In this document: positions 46,459 to 58,058 of the stretch, piece by piece
How positions within the stretch are numbered: the stretch's first letter is position 1
Layout: each line of letters begins with the position of its first letter
NCBI GenBank assembly: GCA_001986395.2
Contig: MQVO02000051.1
Coordinates: forward strand, 62,001 to 126,000
Reading direction: 5' to 3'
Length of the DNA: 64,000 nt
Origin: Irpex lacteus
Lineage: Eukaryota > Basidiomycota > Agaricomycetes > Polyporales > Irpicaceae
Notes under the pieces: generated by a model
What the model saw: the letters and a program-made list of their open reading frames with translations, nothing else
What the model was told of the DNA's origin: nothing
Database searches by the model: none
Made by a program: the position numbers and the translations under genes

Positions 46459-46732
46459 CACTGCGTATCTGCCAATATTTTCTCTCGAAGAAAATGTGAA
46501 GAAAGGAGAGGGAGTAAGGATGCCTTTGACATCACCTTTTTCCGAAGAGAAAATCACATCTTTTCCTTTCACTTTCCCATACATTTTCCCTAGATTTCCT
46601 TTGTTCCCTTTGTTCGTTTCATTCCTTTTCGCAGACCTTTGTGCACAGAAAAAAGGTGATAAGAAAGGCAGCATTTGGCACTTTATTTTCGCTACATTTT
46701 CTCAGGGATAAAATATTGGCAGATACGCAGTG
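46459..46732. mobile_element. CACTA-type MITE, 274 bp
   Basis: A short element whose ends are perfect 23-bp inverted repeats, CACTGCGTATCTGCCAATAT plus TTT. The similarity continues inward (both arms have AGAAAATGT after a short mismatch). The trinucleotide CGA lies directly outside both ends (46456-46458 and 46733-46735). Termini beginning CACTG with a 3-bp target duplication match the CACTA/EnSpm superfamily. It has no coding capacity, so it must depend on a transposase elsewhere in the genome. Confidence 0.85.
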
Positions 46733-47054
46733 CGACGTTGATCGATGACGCATACAGGCAGAAAGAAATGTGGCTGAAATTTGGCTAGAAAATAACTGGC
46801 TTTGTTCGCCGCCATCGCAATCGCACGACGGACACGTACTTTCAAGCGGGTAACGCGTATGAGTCGTGCTGATGAACCATGAAAGCATGTTTGTCACCCA
46901 CGTCATGAGCAGCGGCTGTCGTAGGTTACCGAGGCTGCGACCTGCATCGTCAATACAGTCCACGTCGATCACTCAGTGTGCCACTCTCGGACTTTACGAC
47001 ATACACGTGAAAAACTTCTTTCTATTCCAGTTCCTACACAATAATAGCAAATAT
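46733..47054. other. Spacer between MITE and GLTSCR1-domain gene
   Basis: About 320 bases with no coding signal. Confidence 0.45.
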
Positions 47055-48917
47055 TCATCCAGGCGGCGGGGCCTCTTCCCTCGAGCTCACCTCAGCAGGA
47101 GCCGTAGCAGCAGCTGCACGAGGAGTACCACTCGACCCAGTACCAGTACTAGTAAGCCCCCGACTCGTCAACGCACTCAACAGCACCGCCAGCCCACTCG
47201 CCTGCGCACCCCCAAGTGCACCCACATTAATCTCCAAACTGACCATCGTCCCGTTCTGCGTCTGCGTCGTACCTCTCAGGATAGCAGCTACGGGACCGGA
47301 TTGTTGTTCTGCGTGGGCGGGGTGCATGGGTACGATGCCGAGTGAGGCGAGAGAGGTGAGTGAGGATATGGGGAGGAGGACGGGGATCGGCTGGGAGGGG
47401 AGGGACATTGGGGATGGGGGTGCTGTTGATGGTGGGTGTGGGGGTTGTGGGGGAAGTTGTGAGGTTGACTGCTGGGTTGAGGATGTCTGCGGAGGGGATG
47501 TCTGTTGGGCGGACGTCTGTGAACTGAAGGTTTGTGAAGCAGGGGTCTGCGAAGCCGGGACCTGCGTCGAGGTAGACGCGGAGGGAGTGGAAGGGGCGTA
47601 AGAGTACGGCTGGTAGGCATATCCATACGAAGGCCTCGTAGCCGAAACCGGGGTAGCAGGAACAGTCGACTGTGCCCGACTTGACGATCCAGCCTGTTGC
47701 GATTGGTGATATTTCGCACTCGCATCCGCATCCCTCTGAGCCTGCGCTGCGGCAGCAGCCGCTTGTGCAGCTGCCTTCTTCTCCTTCTCAATTCGATCTA
47801 GCTCAGTCTTGTTTGTGCGGTATTCAGCTTGCAGCAATGCTAGCTGCTGCTTCTCTGTTTCTAGTATGTCGCGTGCGAGGACGTATGCTTGTGTGTCTGG
47901 CGCGATACGCTATTTGTAGGAATGATCAGGGAAATTGAACGATGCTAAAGTAAAGAACGTTGGAGCGTACCTTCCCATCTGCGATCCTCGCCTTTCGAAA
48001 CCGCTTCTCCAGATCAGTCTTACGCCTCCAACAGTCCAACGCGAACCTCGTCTCTACAAACACCGATACCCTGAATCAACACAACTATCCCCAAGGAATC
48101 AACGAAATGACCACGCACCACGTATCTCCTCCCTCGCCAACTCCTCCTCCGTAGCCTTCCCCTTCCCCTTCCCATCAACCCTAAAAGCGCTGTACCCTCT
48201 CAACTCGCTCAGCGGTCTTTCCAAAAGCATCTTCAGATCATTTCGTGGTTGTAGGAAGACGTGGTACGGGAGAAGTCTCTTTACGACGTCGTGTGTGTCT
48301 GAGAAGGGTGTTTCGGTGTCGGGGTTGAGGACGTGTTGGTGGTCTGATGCGAGAGATGTTGCGAATCTGAAGCAAATGACATAATATAGAGGGAAAGGGC
48401 AGTATTCATTAGATAGGGAGACGATATGAGAGTTTGAGACATACCGATAGGCAACACCAGCCATAGCCTCCACCTCATCCTCCGTCCGCCCCTTCGCTCT
48501 CCCCCGTCTCCTCGCCTCCTCAGCATACACCTCAGGCTTAACACTAACCACGACCTCTTCCTTCTTTATCGTCTCACCCCCTTGAGTTGCATCCCCCTCA
48601 CCCTCAACCTTCACCGGTCCCTCCACAGCCGTCGAGATAGACGTCGCAGACACGGCCTCCGAAGCTATGCTAGCCTGACTAGGAACCTGCACCAGCCCTA
48701 CCGCACCGACTCCAGACGTCGACGCTCTTCTTCGATCGGAGTTGGACGCACTAGTAGAAGACCTCTTCCTCTTCATCCCCACCGCACTAGGGAGCAAGTC
48801 CTCGCCGTCCGTCTCCATCTTCACATCGTTAGCCTTGAAGGTGTGGAACGCACTTCCGCTCCGGCTGACGCTAGGGCTGAGACTCATTGGTGTCGCTCCG
48901 GAGGCAAAAGGTGTCAT
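47055..48917 (-). CDS. GLTSCR1/BICRA conserved-domain protein
   Basis: Four exons (48917-48445, 48366-48122, 48053-47971 and 47909-47055) give at least 551 aa. The central block FATSLASDHQHVLNPDTETP, then DVVKRLLPYHVF, then ETEKQQ-containing helices after TRFALDCWRRKTDLEKRFRK, fits the GLTSCR1 conserved domain known from the BICRA subunit of animal SWI/SNF (GBAF) complexes. The N-terminal part is Ser-rich with a basic KRKR patch. The C-terminal part is Gln/Ser/Pro-rich with the repeats SQTPASQTFSSQTSAQQTS. A nuclear role in chromatin remodelling is inferred. The reading frame remains open upstream to an acceptor near 49047, so the true start probably lies in an earlier exon that I could not fix. 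Confidence 0.75.
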
Positions 48918-49819
48918 GGGGTACCCAGGAGATCCATGTCCATGTTCACGACTAGTACTTGGGCTTCGCGCGTAGCTTGCGTTTGTATTCGTGTTGACTG
49001 TTATGGCAGGCGTCGGTATCCTCGACGTCGAGGCACTAGCAGAAGACCTACAATTCCAACAAAATCAACAATCAGCATTCGCAAACTTCGCGACTTGGGC
49101 AGGAACGCAAACAAGATTCGAAATCAACATCGCAGCACGCGAAGGTGAAAGAAGTAGATGAAGATAAAGACTTCATGGAAGTTAAGAAGGTTGTGAAAAG
49201 AGAAGAGAAAGAAGAGAGAGAGAAGTGAAGCAGACATTTTGCACAACAAACCGTCGCCTTTTTGCTTGGAATCGCGCAGTGCCGCCTCACAGATCTCAGC
49301 GTACGTAGGGGCATGTGACGGGCGCTTCGGAGCTGCAGATGGCGAGTCCCAGGCGCGCGATTATACAGGCGTTTACTCCACGTGGGACCTTTTACTAGTC
49401 ACCGCAATCGGTGTGGCCACGACAAGATTCTTGAACAAGGTATAACACCTGCCAGTGGTGTCTTGTACTTATGTTGCGTATTAACCTTGTTCTGCACAAG
49501 TTACCTTATCAAATGCATTCCAAATATGATGTGTTTGGCGCCTACAGCCACTACTTCAAGTTATACGGTACCAGTGGCACTCAGACTTGGGGTACTCTTA
49601 TAGTGCTTTGAAAGCGAAGTCAGACACGAGATCCTGAGCCCGCGAAGGTTGAACGTTTCTACTCTGCCTCAGGGAGACTAAAGTCATAGTCCTCGGGAAA
49701 TATCAAGGACTCTAAATATTGATGTACGCAAGTTCTTTTGTATCTCTTCACATACTTCAGTGCCTGATGGTAGGGGCCCGCTCTACAGCGAGCCACCTCA
49801 TTTCCAAACACCATCTGCC
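48918..49819. other. Divergent region, partly 5' exon(s) of the GLTSCR1 gene
   Basis: 48918-49047 is open in the GLTSCR1-gene frame and Ser/Thr-rich, probably coding. The rest up to the F-box-like gene start at 49820 has no supported gene. Confidence 0.45.
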
Positions 49820-51820
49820 ATGATTCATATCTGCAACGGAATAGTCCTACCCACCGCGACGGGCTGCACGGCACGCGAATACGAAGAGTTCTGCCGTCTT
49901 TATTTCGCTGGGCAACTGCAACTCTCCCCATGGTGCCTTCCTACCTTTAGAGCAGATAATCATGTATCTAGCACGCAGTATATAGAAATGGTAAGTGCCA
50001 GGGTTTGCTGCATGTTGCTCGAAGTTGACAATACTAATACTGACAATTTACACACGGTACTAGTCGCGGTGGATTGACGCGGAGTCGACGCAGGTGAAAA
50101 TGGGTGCCTCCCGTAGTGGTATGGACAGGTAGGTAATCATATTCTCACCCAGAAGCAAGAGCTGACGGCCAAGTTGTTTAGCCCGAGGCCGCCTCCATAC
50201 AAGACTGCCGTCGATATCCCTCCTGAGCTCTTTCTAGCCATATTGGAACACGTTATGGACGATGCGCACGACGCCAATGTGGACCGGCGGGTGCTGGCCG
50301 ACTGTTCGTTTGTCTGTTCCAACTGGGCAAGTAATTGTCGACCTATCTTGTTTGGGTTACGAGTGGCCCGTATCACCTCAGCCAACCAGATGCGGTCTTT
50401 GCACGCGATGCTGAGCTGGAGGTCTAGCAGTGGCAACCTCAAGGACCTGGATCCATATACAACCAAGGAGGCTATCTTTGCTGCGGTATCGATCAATGTC
50501 GTAAACGGCATGAAAACAACTCCATGGCTCCATAATCTTGGTCTCATGAAGTTGAAGTTGACTCCGGGATGCCGCCTTTCGCTACATGGTAACAGTCAAG
50601 ATGTGCCGATGCTAAGGACAATCAACCTCCTCCCGAGCATACGACTACCGTCGAGCTTCATTCCGTATACTGAACTATTCATGTCTGACATCCGGATCCG
50701 GTCCCTTAACATCCTGCTTCGCTTCCTGTCTCAGTTCACCCTGGTACGCAATTTCAAGATCTCTGGGGTCATCTGTAGCGAGGAGCATACCCTACGGCTA
50801 CCCCGACTCACGCGTCATAGCCGTTTTCGACCGGGACCATTTGAGGTGTATGTCAGCTCGGAACGCTCCACGCGCAAAACGGAGCGACTATGCTTGGAAA
50901 TATGCTCTTTCTATCCCGATTTCCCTCTTAACAACCTTGGTGAAGTCGACGAGAGCATCGCTTGTAGGCTCCTGACATCGGGCGTTCATACTACAAATTT
51001 TACGAAATGGATGAAGACCTCGTGGGGTAAGCAGTGTGTATTGTGTACATGTTCAGATCCGCTGATACAGTGGGCCAGACGGTATCACAGATACAGTGTC
51101 TTTCTTATGCGCGCTCGAGCTAAATTCCAGCTTCATTCTATCCTTCACAAACTCTCGGCTGAATGCCACATCAAACACGCGTCTCCTAACAGCTTTATGT
51201 CTACAATATGAAAGCCCTAACCAAGGTGTACCGGAAGACAGCATCAACTTCCCCGCCTTACACGCCACCCTACAACACGCGACTTCCCTTGCCGTCGTCC
51301 TGGTCTCGTTCGAAGATTTCAGCGCTATGAACCCGCTCGTCCGTGTAGACAAGATACGGGCCTACCCCCCGCAGGTCACATTCCAATTCTGCTGTCGACA
51401 TCGCAAGGGAGTTCCTTTACCGCTCACTGAAGACGGATCGCTAGACCTTGACGACGGATACCTCTATTCTTCGTACCAGATTGAAGATTACGGCTCCGAA
51501 GTCAACTTTAACAGCCATTGGTTTACCAAGACACTTGCTAAAAAGGAGACAAGCGAACGGAGGGCAAGGTACTTTGACTATGTTTGGGAGCTTATAGATC
51601 CTCTTACTATGCGGCTGACTGGTACGTACGCCTGCTTTGTGGTCTTGTGCATCATCGTGCTGAAACGAAGCTGTTTGGTACAGGGGAGCAATTCCTTGAA
51701 CACGACAATATAGTCCATGAGCTACTTCGCCGACGAGGTGTACATGTTGTCGGCGCAACCGATTGCCCCTCCGAGAAAGAGATTCACTCCATGTTGAGAT
51801 TAGATAGTGCAAGCTCTTGA
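49820..51820 (+). CDS. F-box-like protein, second family, member F
   Basis: Five exons (49820-49990, 50064-50128, 50182-51026, 51091-51621 and 51684-51820) encode 582 aa with consistent phases. The N-terminal module starts MIHI, with GCTAREYEEFCRLYFAG and TFRADNHVS, matching member E at 41.5-43.6 kb. The F-box-like block is DIPPELFLAILEHV, then ADCSFVCSNWASNCRPILF. The body contains YVWELIDPLTMRLTG, and the C-terminus contains FLEHDNIVHELLRRRGVHV and DCPSEKEI. The start is supported because the exon-1 length from MIHI to the donor (57 codons) is identical in E. E and F lie 6 kb apart on opposite strands, with the single-exon F-box-like gene and the GLTSCR1 gene between them. The role is inferred as an SCF adaptor. 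Confidence 0.8.
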
Positions 51821-52157
51821 GCAATGCATTTGCATCATGCTGTAATTGGATCACTGGTCTTCCCTGACCTGGAGACCGAACGACACAATGATAAGTGGGT
51901 GATATGATAGAAGCAAGTGGTCTGGCAAGGGCTTCCTCCAATAGTATCCTGTATGGCAGCCATGATGGCGAGGTTCGAATACTTGGTCATTATGCACTGT
52001 ACACAGTTTCACTTGGTCGTGCAGAAGTGTCGACAAACCATCCACTACACGATCTGCATCCACGCTATGTAATTTGTCTGGCATATGCACTGCACATAGT
52101 ATCGTATCGGAAGAACAGCTTGCACGGCGCGGATGTGACACCCCGGATCTGAGAAGC
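51821..52157. other. Convergent intergenic region
   Basis: 337 bases between the stop codons of the F-box-like gene and CDC23. Nothing else seen. Confidence 0.5.
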
Positions 52158-55047
52158 TCACTTCTTTCCGCCAGTGTGCCCTTGACCTGCTTCGATTTCT
52201 GCCATTCGTGCCTTCGCAGTAATCGCCGTCTTGATCTTCTTCAACAACTCCGTCGCCTGCACGACGTGCTCCGAATTACTCGCAGCCACGCGTTCCATGT
52301 ATGTTTTTGCCAATTCAAGATCTCTATTTTCTGACAAATTGTGCTTGGCAACTTCGATGAGCGAGCTGGCGTATTCATTAATTGGTCGGTCTGGGCAAAT
52401 GAAATAATGGTAAGATGAGCGTGCGAATCGATAACTCGGTAGCGAGACGCAGAGTTGTATGAAAAGGCGTCACTTACTGTCGGCAGAGTATGTGTTTACG
52501 ATATACGTATGACATGCGACTGCTTCGTCCTGTTCACCAAGTATTTTGTATATCCCAGCCATTCGCAGGCGTATCGCAGTCTCAAATTGGCTAGCGCCGA
52601 TGAGAGCACGCTTCAGGCATTCGATGGCCTCACGGTATCTGAATAGGAGGGACGATCCGTCAGCAGGACGTTCGTCGAGAAATAGACTACCGGGAGAATG
52701 CCCAGGAGGTTCACCAAGAGGTTCACCGATAGCTATCTCGGGAGAATAGGAAGTTGCATGGGTGCAACAGCAAGAAAGAGAAGAGAAGAGATGCGGGGGT
52801 GATTACATACCTGGTCATCTCCTGGTAACACATTCCCTGTGCCTGCCAGATCCTGACATCATACGGCCTGTGTCAGGAAGCAAGGCACAGATGTACGGAT
52901 GAATATGAGAAGCGCAACGACGGAAAAGGAGAAGACCAAAGGTGTCGGTGGTTTGACATAATTCACCGGCGGCATGATTCATATAAGAACCAAGTACCAT
53001 GACAGTCAGCGCATCATAGTCAGAAGCGATGGCGGCGATTGTTGTACCCGAGGGGTTGGTGGGAGAGAATCCGACATATTCAAGGACAAGGCCAGGAGGA
53101 TAAATTTGGGGTGACGATGGGAGAGGCGACGATTGAACGGAGGTACGAGACGATCACAGGAGAAACATGGCAGATGAAGACAAAGATGTCGACAATTAGC
53201 CGGATAGGTGGTGAGCGATAAGAGCACAAAACATACCGAAGTGAGGTGGCGTGTTGGTAATAGTACAAGGCATATTCGTGCATGCTCAAAAGTTCGTACG
53301 CTTGTCCGAGGCCGTACCAGGCCCGGTAATCTTTCCGGTTGACGTCTGCCTCAAAGAAACGATATATCCGGTTAGTTGATAAGCATGACAGGAACATAAG
53401 CCCCGGTGTGGTTATGGACAGTATGCTATAATTAGAAGACATACCAATGGCTTTGCGATACGCTTCGATAGCGGCATGTGCGTTCTTCATCTCCACGAAC
53501 TCATGGCCCATGAGTGTCCATGCGGACAGATATGTGTGATCCAATTGCGTGGCTCTCTTGAAGTACTTGATGGCACGTTCAGGTTGGGATCGTAAAGAAT
53601 AATGATTGCCTATATGCGGTTTCATGAGTTACTAGGATCAGAAGATCTCGAGAAGACCTACCGACAAGACAGCATACTTCCGGGCGATCCTTATCTAAAG
53701 CCAGGAAGTCGTGTGCTAATTTGGACAGCTCGAGTCGATTTTCGTTCACATAGAGTATATTGGAATACACATCGATGTCATCGACTCTATATTTATCCAG
53801 GGTTAGAATTTTCTTGAATTGTTTCTCCGCGGAACTGAAGTCTATGCAACATGAGCACATATGTAAGTCTGATCGTACTATCGTACAATGAAGCACATAC
53901 CGTGAAGATGATAAAGCACACAAGCTCTTAGCGACATGATCCATGTGCTCAGAGGGAACATTTTATTCGACAGAAGCTCGTCACATATGAGCAACTCGTT
54001 CTCAGATGGACTATTAAGGCTGTTCAGAGTGACCACCTGAAACATCTGAACGAGCGGATGGCTCAGTGGCAATGGCAGTAGAGGTAAAATTGACGACAGC
54101 TGTGACATGCTTGGTTTTAATAAGAGCTTATCGAGGAGAATATTTATCCTTACCTCCTCCCCATCGTCTACGCATTCGCCCAAGAGAGTCCACGTCGACC
54201 AGTTCCACGGGTACGCTGCGATGGATAGCAGAGCACTTTCAATGGCCTCCTCGCGCCTGGAGAGACGATGCAAGAATAAAGCCTTTCTACACGAGCGTTT
54301 GAGAGTCCATTAGTGCGCATATAAGAGGTGATAACGCACAAGAACATTAAGAAGGGGTCTTTACTTCTCGCTGCGGCTGCCGACACCATGGTCAACAACG
54401 AAGAAATGGACTTGTTCAATGGGTTCGGTGGCTGTTGTTTTGTGCCTACACCGATATTAAGCTGTGGCATGCAATAGATTTATTTGCGACGTACTGTCAA
54501 GTCTGTACCAGTCAACGAGTGCCTGCTTCTCGCTAGCCTTTCACCTGCTTGTTATTAAAACGTCTGAACATGTAGGGTGCTAGCTCAACTCACCAAAAAC
54601 TGGGCATAAGTTTTCAGGAATATACCTTTCGCACTATTGACGTGCTCAAGGACTTCATAAGCCCTCGTATACTGCTTGTTGTCCATCAAGGTCTTGCCCC
54701 TTGCAAGATCATCTACTTCCGAAGCCTGTAAATCAAGTTCCTGTTTCATATCTTCTGCTGACATGGGTTGTAGCCTGGGTGCTTGAGGGTGTCTCTCATC
54801 GGTATTGGGAGGTTGATAAACATTCGTGGCCTGAGTAGACAGTTGCGTTCCAGATGCCGCCACCTTCTTTCGCTTTGACGGCGAGATCGCCACGAGCAGT
54901 TCAGCAGCCCTGTAGGCTGGTGTAAGAAGAACGTCCTAACCAAAGTCAGCTTCATTCTCACCACTTTGACGCAACTATCAATCCTCTTTCGCCACAGTCC
55001 CGCGCTGCATTTCGTAAAGCTAATACCACTTCCGTATCAACCTCCAT
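52158..55047 (-). CDS. CDC23: Anaphase-promoting complex subunit CDC23/APC8
   Basis: A TPR-repeat subunit of the anaphase-promoting complex, the ubiquitin ligase that drives mitotic exit. The start exon 55047-54962 gives [18 protein letters not shown] and is joined to [15 protein letters not shown]. Successive TPR motifs follow: [103 protein letters not shown] and QDEAVACH. The NHYSLR and [10 protein letters not shown] blocks are typical of Cdc23. The C-terminus is a helical segment ending in GHTGGKK. The gene is broken by about a dozen short introns; only some boundaries were traced. It is divergent from ALG14, with a MITE in the 819-bp gap. Confidence 0.92.
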
Positions 55048-55866
55048 GCTCGGTCTGTTGAGCTGGGTCGCCTTAGCTAATAAAATGTCAGTATTATTGT
55101 TGTTTGAGAACACGACTCAGAACGATTTCGAGATGGTGGTTGTCGACATGAAAGGTCAATTGCGACAAAGGTGGCCGCGGCGTGCCAACTGCAGAGGCTG
55201 TCACGGCCGCGCTCTGATGGGCGTGACTAATCCACGTGACGTGTGACTATAAATCTTGATCGCCGGTCACTGTCTCCGCCTTCCGCCGAATACGGCAGGT
55301 GCTAAGATAGACCCATTACACTTTCGACCACATCACGTGCAGAAGTGTGACAGTTTTGGCGCAGAAAACCGAGATTGTTCAAAATAGCTCGAAGGCACTC
55401 AGTTACGAACAAAGTGCAACAAGTGAGGTGTATAACTTCGTAATGGAAAGCCCTCTCTTGTTCTACTTTTTTGTGCAATGGCGTGGCTGTTCAGATTTTG
55501 AACAAAACAGACTCAAAATCACCAGCGCTTGGCAATCAGAAAGGCGGAGTGACACGTCTGCCGCCGGTAAATGAGCCACTTCACATGACTGTCACGCAGT
55601 GTCACATGTGGTCGAAAGTGTAATGGGTCTATCTTACGGTGGTTCAAATAGACCGCCACCATGGGCGCAGATCAGCGACAGCACGCAAAGTAGAGCGGCC
55701 TTCGTTGAACTCGCCAGTCGCAACGTTCGCATACTAAATCGTATGTATCTCCGCCGTTTGCATACATTTCTTTTCCCGAAATCACGTCTATAATACATTA
55801 ATGCTGATATGCTCAACCAGAATCACCTTCATCCGTGGCTTGGCGTTGCCAATTGGTTTCTCGAGA
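55048..55866. other. Shared CDC23/ALG14 upstream region
   Basis: An 819-bp divergent region between two essential housekeeping genes. Its centre is occupied by a palindromic MITE. No gene is supported. Confidence 0.55.
55302..55636. mobile_element. Palindromic-ended MITE, about 335 bp
   Basis: The ends are a perfect 31-bp inverted repeat: left arm 55302-55332, beginning TAAGATAGACCCATTACACT, and right arm 55606-55636. Weaker symmetry continues inward (GTGACAG in both arms). The outermost bases are TA at both ends, which fits a TA target duplication of the Tc1/mariner group, but such a duplication cannot be told apart from the inverted repeat itself. No coding capacity. It sits between the start codons of CDC23 and ALG14. 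Confidence 0.75.
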
Positions 55867-56800
55867 ATGCACCACATCGCGCTCGCTATCCTCCTCGCTC
55901 TATTGGGTCTTCTTTTGAGGCTGTACACCATTCTTCCCCAGAAGAAGGCGACAAAGAGGGGCGTTCGGTCAGGTTCCGAGCCATGTAAGCTGGGAACGTT
56001 CCTAGGCTCAGGTAACGATGCGCTATAACAGGGATGTACACTACGACACTGACGGCTCGAATAAGGCGGGCATACCACAGAAGCACTCACGCTGGTATCA
56101 GCCTTGGACTTCGCCCGGTACAGCCCCCGGACGTACATTGTCAGTCGCGGGGACTCTCTAAGTGCCAAGAAAGCCGTAGCCTTGGAATCCCTGAAGGCTA
56201 ACCCTTCCTCCGGTATCGTGAGTGTCTTTCGATTAGCTTGGATGACGGGATGTCTGGTGCTCATAAAATGACCTTCTGTATCCGTATCCCCTCTCAGCCG
56301 GCATACAATGTTGTTACAATCCCACGCGCACGCCGCGTGCACCAGTCGTTGTTTACGACACCGTTCACGTCCATACTGTCCCTTGCTACCTGCGTCTACC
56401 ATGTCACGTTGTCCCCTCTAATTACTGGCGTGCCCTTTGCCGATGTCTTGCTGCTTAACGGACCGGGGACGTGTGTCATTGTCTGTATTGCAGCGTATCT
56501 TAACAGGGTAAGCATCTGTATCTCATACTCGGGCCTCACGTTCTGAAATCATGCCAGTTCCTTGGATTGCATTCACCGAAACTAGTGTACGTAGAGTCAT
56601 TCGCCCGCGTACGGAGGCTCTCGCTTTCTGGCAGAATTCTGCGTTTCTTCGTCGATAGGTGTGTTTTCATCTATCAGACTCGCAGCCGAATCCTCCTGAT
56701 GGATCACCACTCTTCTTCTTACTTCTTCAGATTTGTAGTTCAATGGCCAGAGTTGGCTGCTGCTGACTCAACAGCCGAGTATCGGGGGTGGCTGGTATAA
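55867..56800 (+). CDS. ALG14: UDP-GlcNAc transferase subunit ALG14
   Basis: A 225-aa ER membrane protein that anchors ALG13. Together they add the second GlcNAc to dolichol-PP-GlcNAc in N-glycan synthesis. Five exons: 55867-56011, 56066-56217, 56298-56507, 56558-56658 and 56731-56800. The N-terminal membrane helix is HHIALAILLALLGLLLRLY. Family motifs follow: FLGSGGHTTEAL (completed across intron 1), YIVSRGDSLS, IPRARRVHQS, LLLNGPGTCV, KLVYVESFARVRRLSLSG and FFVDRFVVQWPE. The length is normal. Met codons upstream at 55801 and 55810 would add residues before the membrane helix, but the chosen start fits the family. Confidence 0.93.
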
Positions 56801-57161
56801 GCGGCTCCGCCCACTTGGTTAGCACATCTGGAAGCATGGTGAGGATACAGTGATGACGCTCTGTATCCATAAATGAAGCTTAATAACGAAGCTTGGAGGG
56901 CGGTTATATCAATGCAATGACCTCACCAGCTCGATTGGAGTTGCAAATTCCTGTCGATAAGACTACTCTTCTATATAAACATACGGCGAACATCGAGATG
57001 CGGGTATTGACTGAAGTCTCTCTGTATGTGGACCAATAATATTACAGTTCACGCCGTGCAAAGTACACAAAATGGGAGCAGCGATTTAGAAACAAACAGA
57101 CGCGGAATGGCCACTGAAGGCGGTGAGCGGTGAGAAGAGCATGACAGTCAGAACGCAATTA
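56801..57161. other. Convergent intergenic region
   Basis: 361 bases between the ALG14 and U2AF stop codons. No coding signal. Confidence 0.5.
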
Positions 57162-58058
57162 TCACTTTCTTGTCCACCTGTCTTCGCCATCGTTGCCACT
57201 ACGTCTCTTAGGGCTTGCACTACGGCGTTCACGCTTCCCCGGCTCCCATCCACCCCCACCAGTTGATTGCGGAGGATGCAACTTCCGCTCCAATTTCTGG
57301 CCGTGGCGAAGAGATGACACGAGATCCTTGGAAGCGAGTCTCAAGTGCATGAAGTTACAGAATCCTCCGCGGTTACACTCTCCATTTTCGTTTTGACGAC
57401 AGCATGCTTCACGGAAGTCTGTCACGGGCGACAACTCGGCATATAGCGGTCGACCTGGAAGAGATGAACGTCATTAACACTGAAATAGGTGCGCCATAGA
57501 CCGCATACGCACCTGCATACCACCGGTCGTTCAGGTTGTCCACCGCTGCTTGCGCCTCGGTCTCCCATTCATACCGTGCATACACATTTCCGATAAGATG
57601 GTCGCCTACGTTGTCACAAACCTGGAATTGCAGTGTCAGTACACCTTTCCATTGCATTGAGACGGTCACGTACGTGGAGCTCTAGCAGATGGCCAAACTT
57701 TGCTAATTCGCAATACAGGTCTTCGTAGACTGCATCAAATCCCTCCTGAAGCTCCTTGTCCGTCAACTTGCATACCGGGTCATGCGCTGGATTGTGGTAG
57801 ACATTCGGCAGGAGTATTGTTTGCGAGAAGGCCGGCTTGATGTGTTTCCTAGAGCAGCGGTCGCCATGTCTGCATGCTCCTATCTAAATGAAGAGTTAGA
57901 GCGCGTACTGGAAGGAGGAATACCACCAACTAACCTTGTAGTAGAATGAGCAGTTGACACGGTCCTGCTCAGTACCGAAGATGTTGGCCTGGACAGGTGG
58001 CAGTGAGAATACTTCGAGAAACATAAGATCAATCAATACTTACCAAATGTGAAGCCAT
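57162..58058 (-). CDS. U2AF1: U2AF small subunit (U2AF35)
   Basis: A 226-aa splicing factor that recognises the AG at 3' splice sites together with U2AF65. Five exons: 58058-58044 (15 nt, MASHL), 57988-57935, 57883-57674, 57621-57513 and 57454-57162. The order is the first CCCH zinc finger ([20 protein letters not shown]), the U2AF-homology RRM (LYCELAKFGHLLELHVCDN, GNVYARYEWETEAQAAVDNL), then the second CCCH finger (CCRQNENGECNRGGFCNFMH). A short basic Arg/Ser tail follows (RERRSASPKRRSG). The length is typical of fungal U2AF35 without the long RS tail of animals. All exon phases agree. Confidence 0.95.

Noticed and set aside
46058..46711. A 217-codon plus-strand open frame running into the MITE
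   Set aside because: It crosses the left end of the transposon and ends inside it, has no motif, and looks fortuitous.
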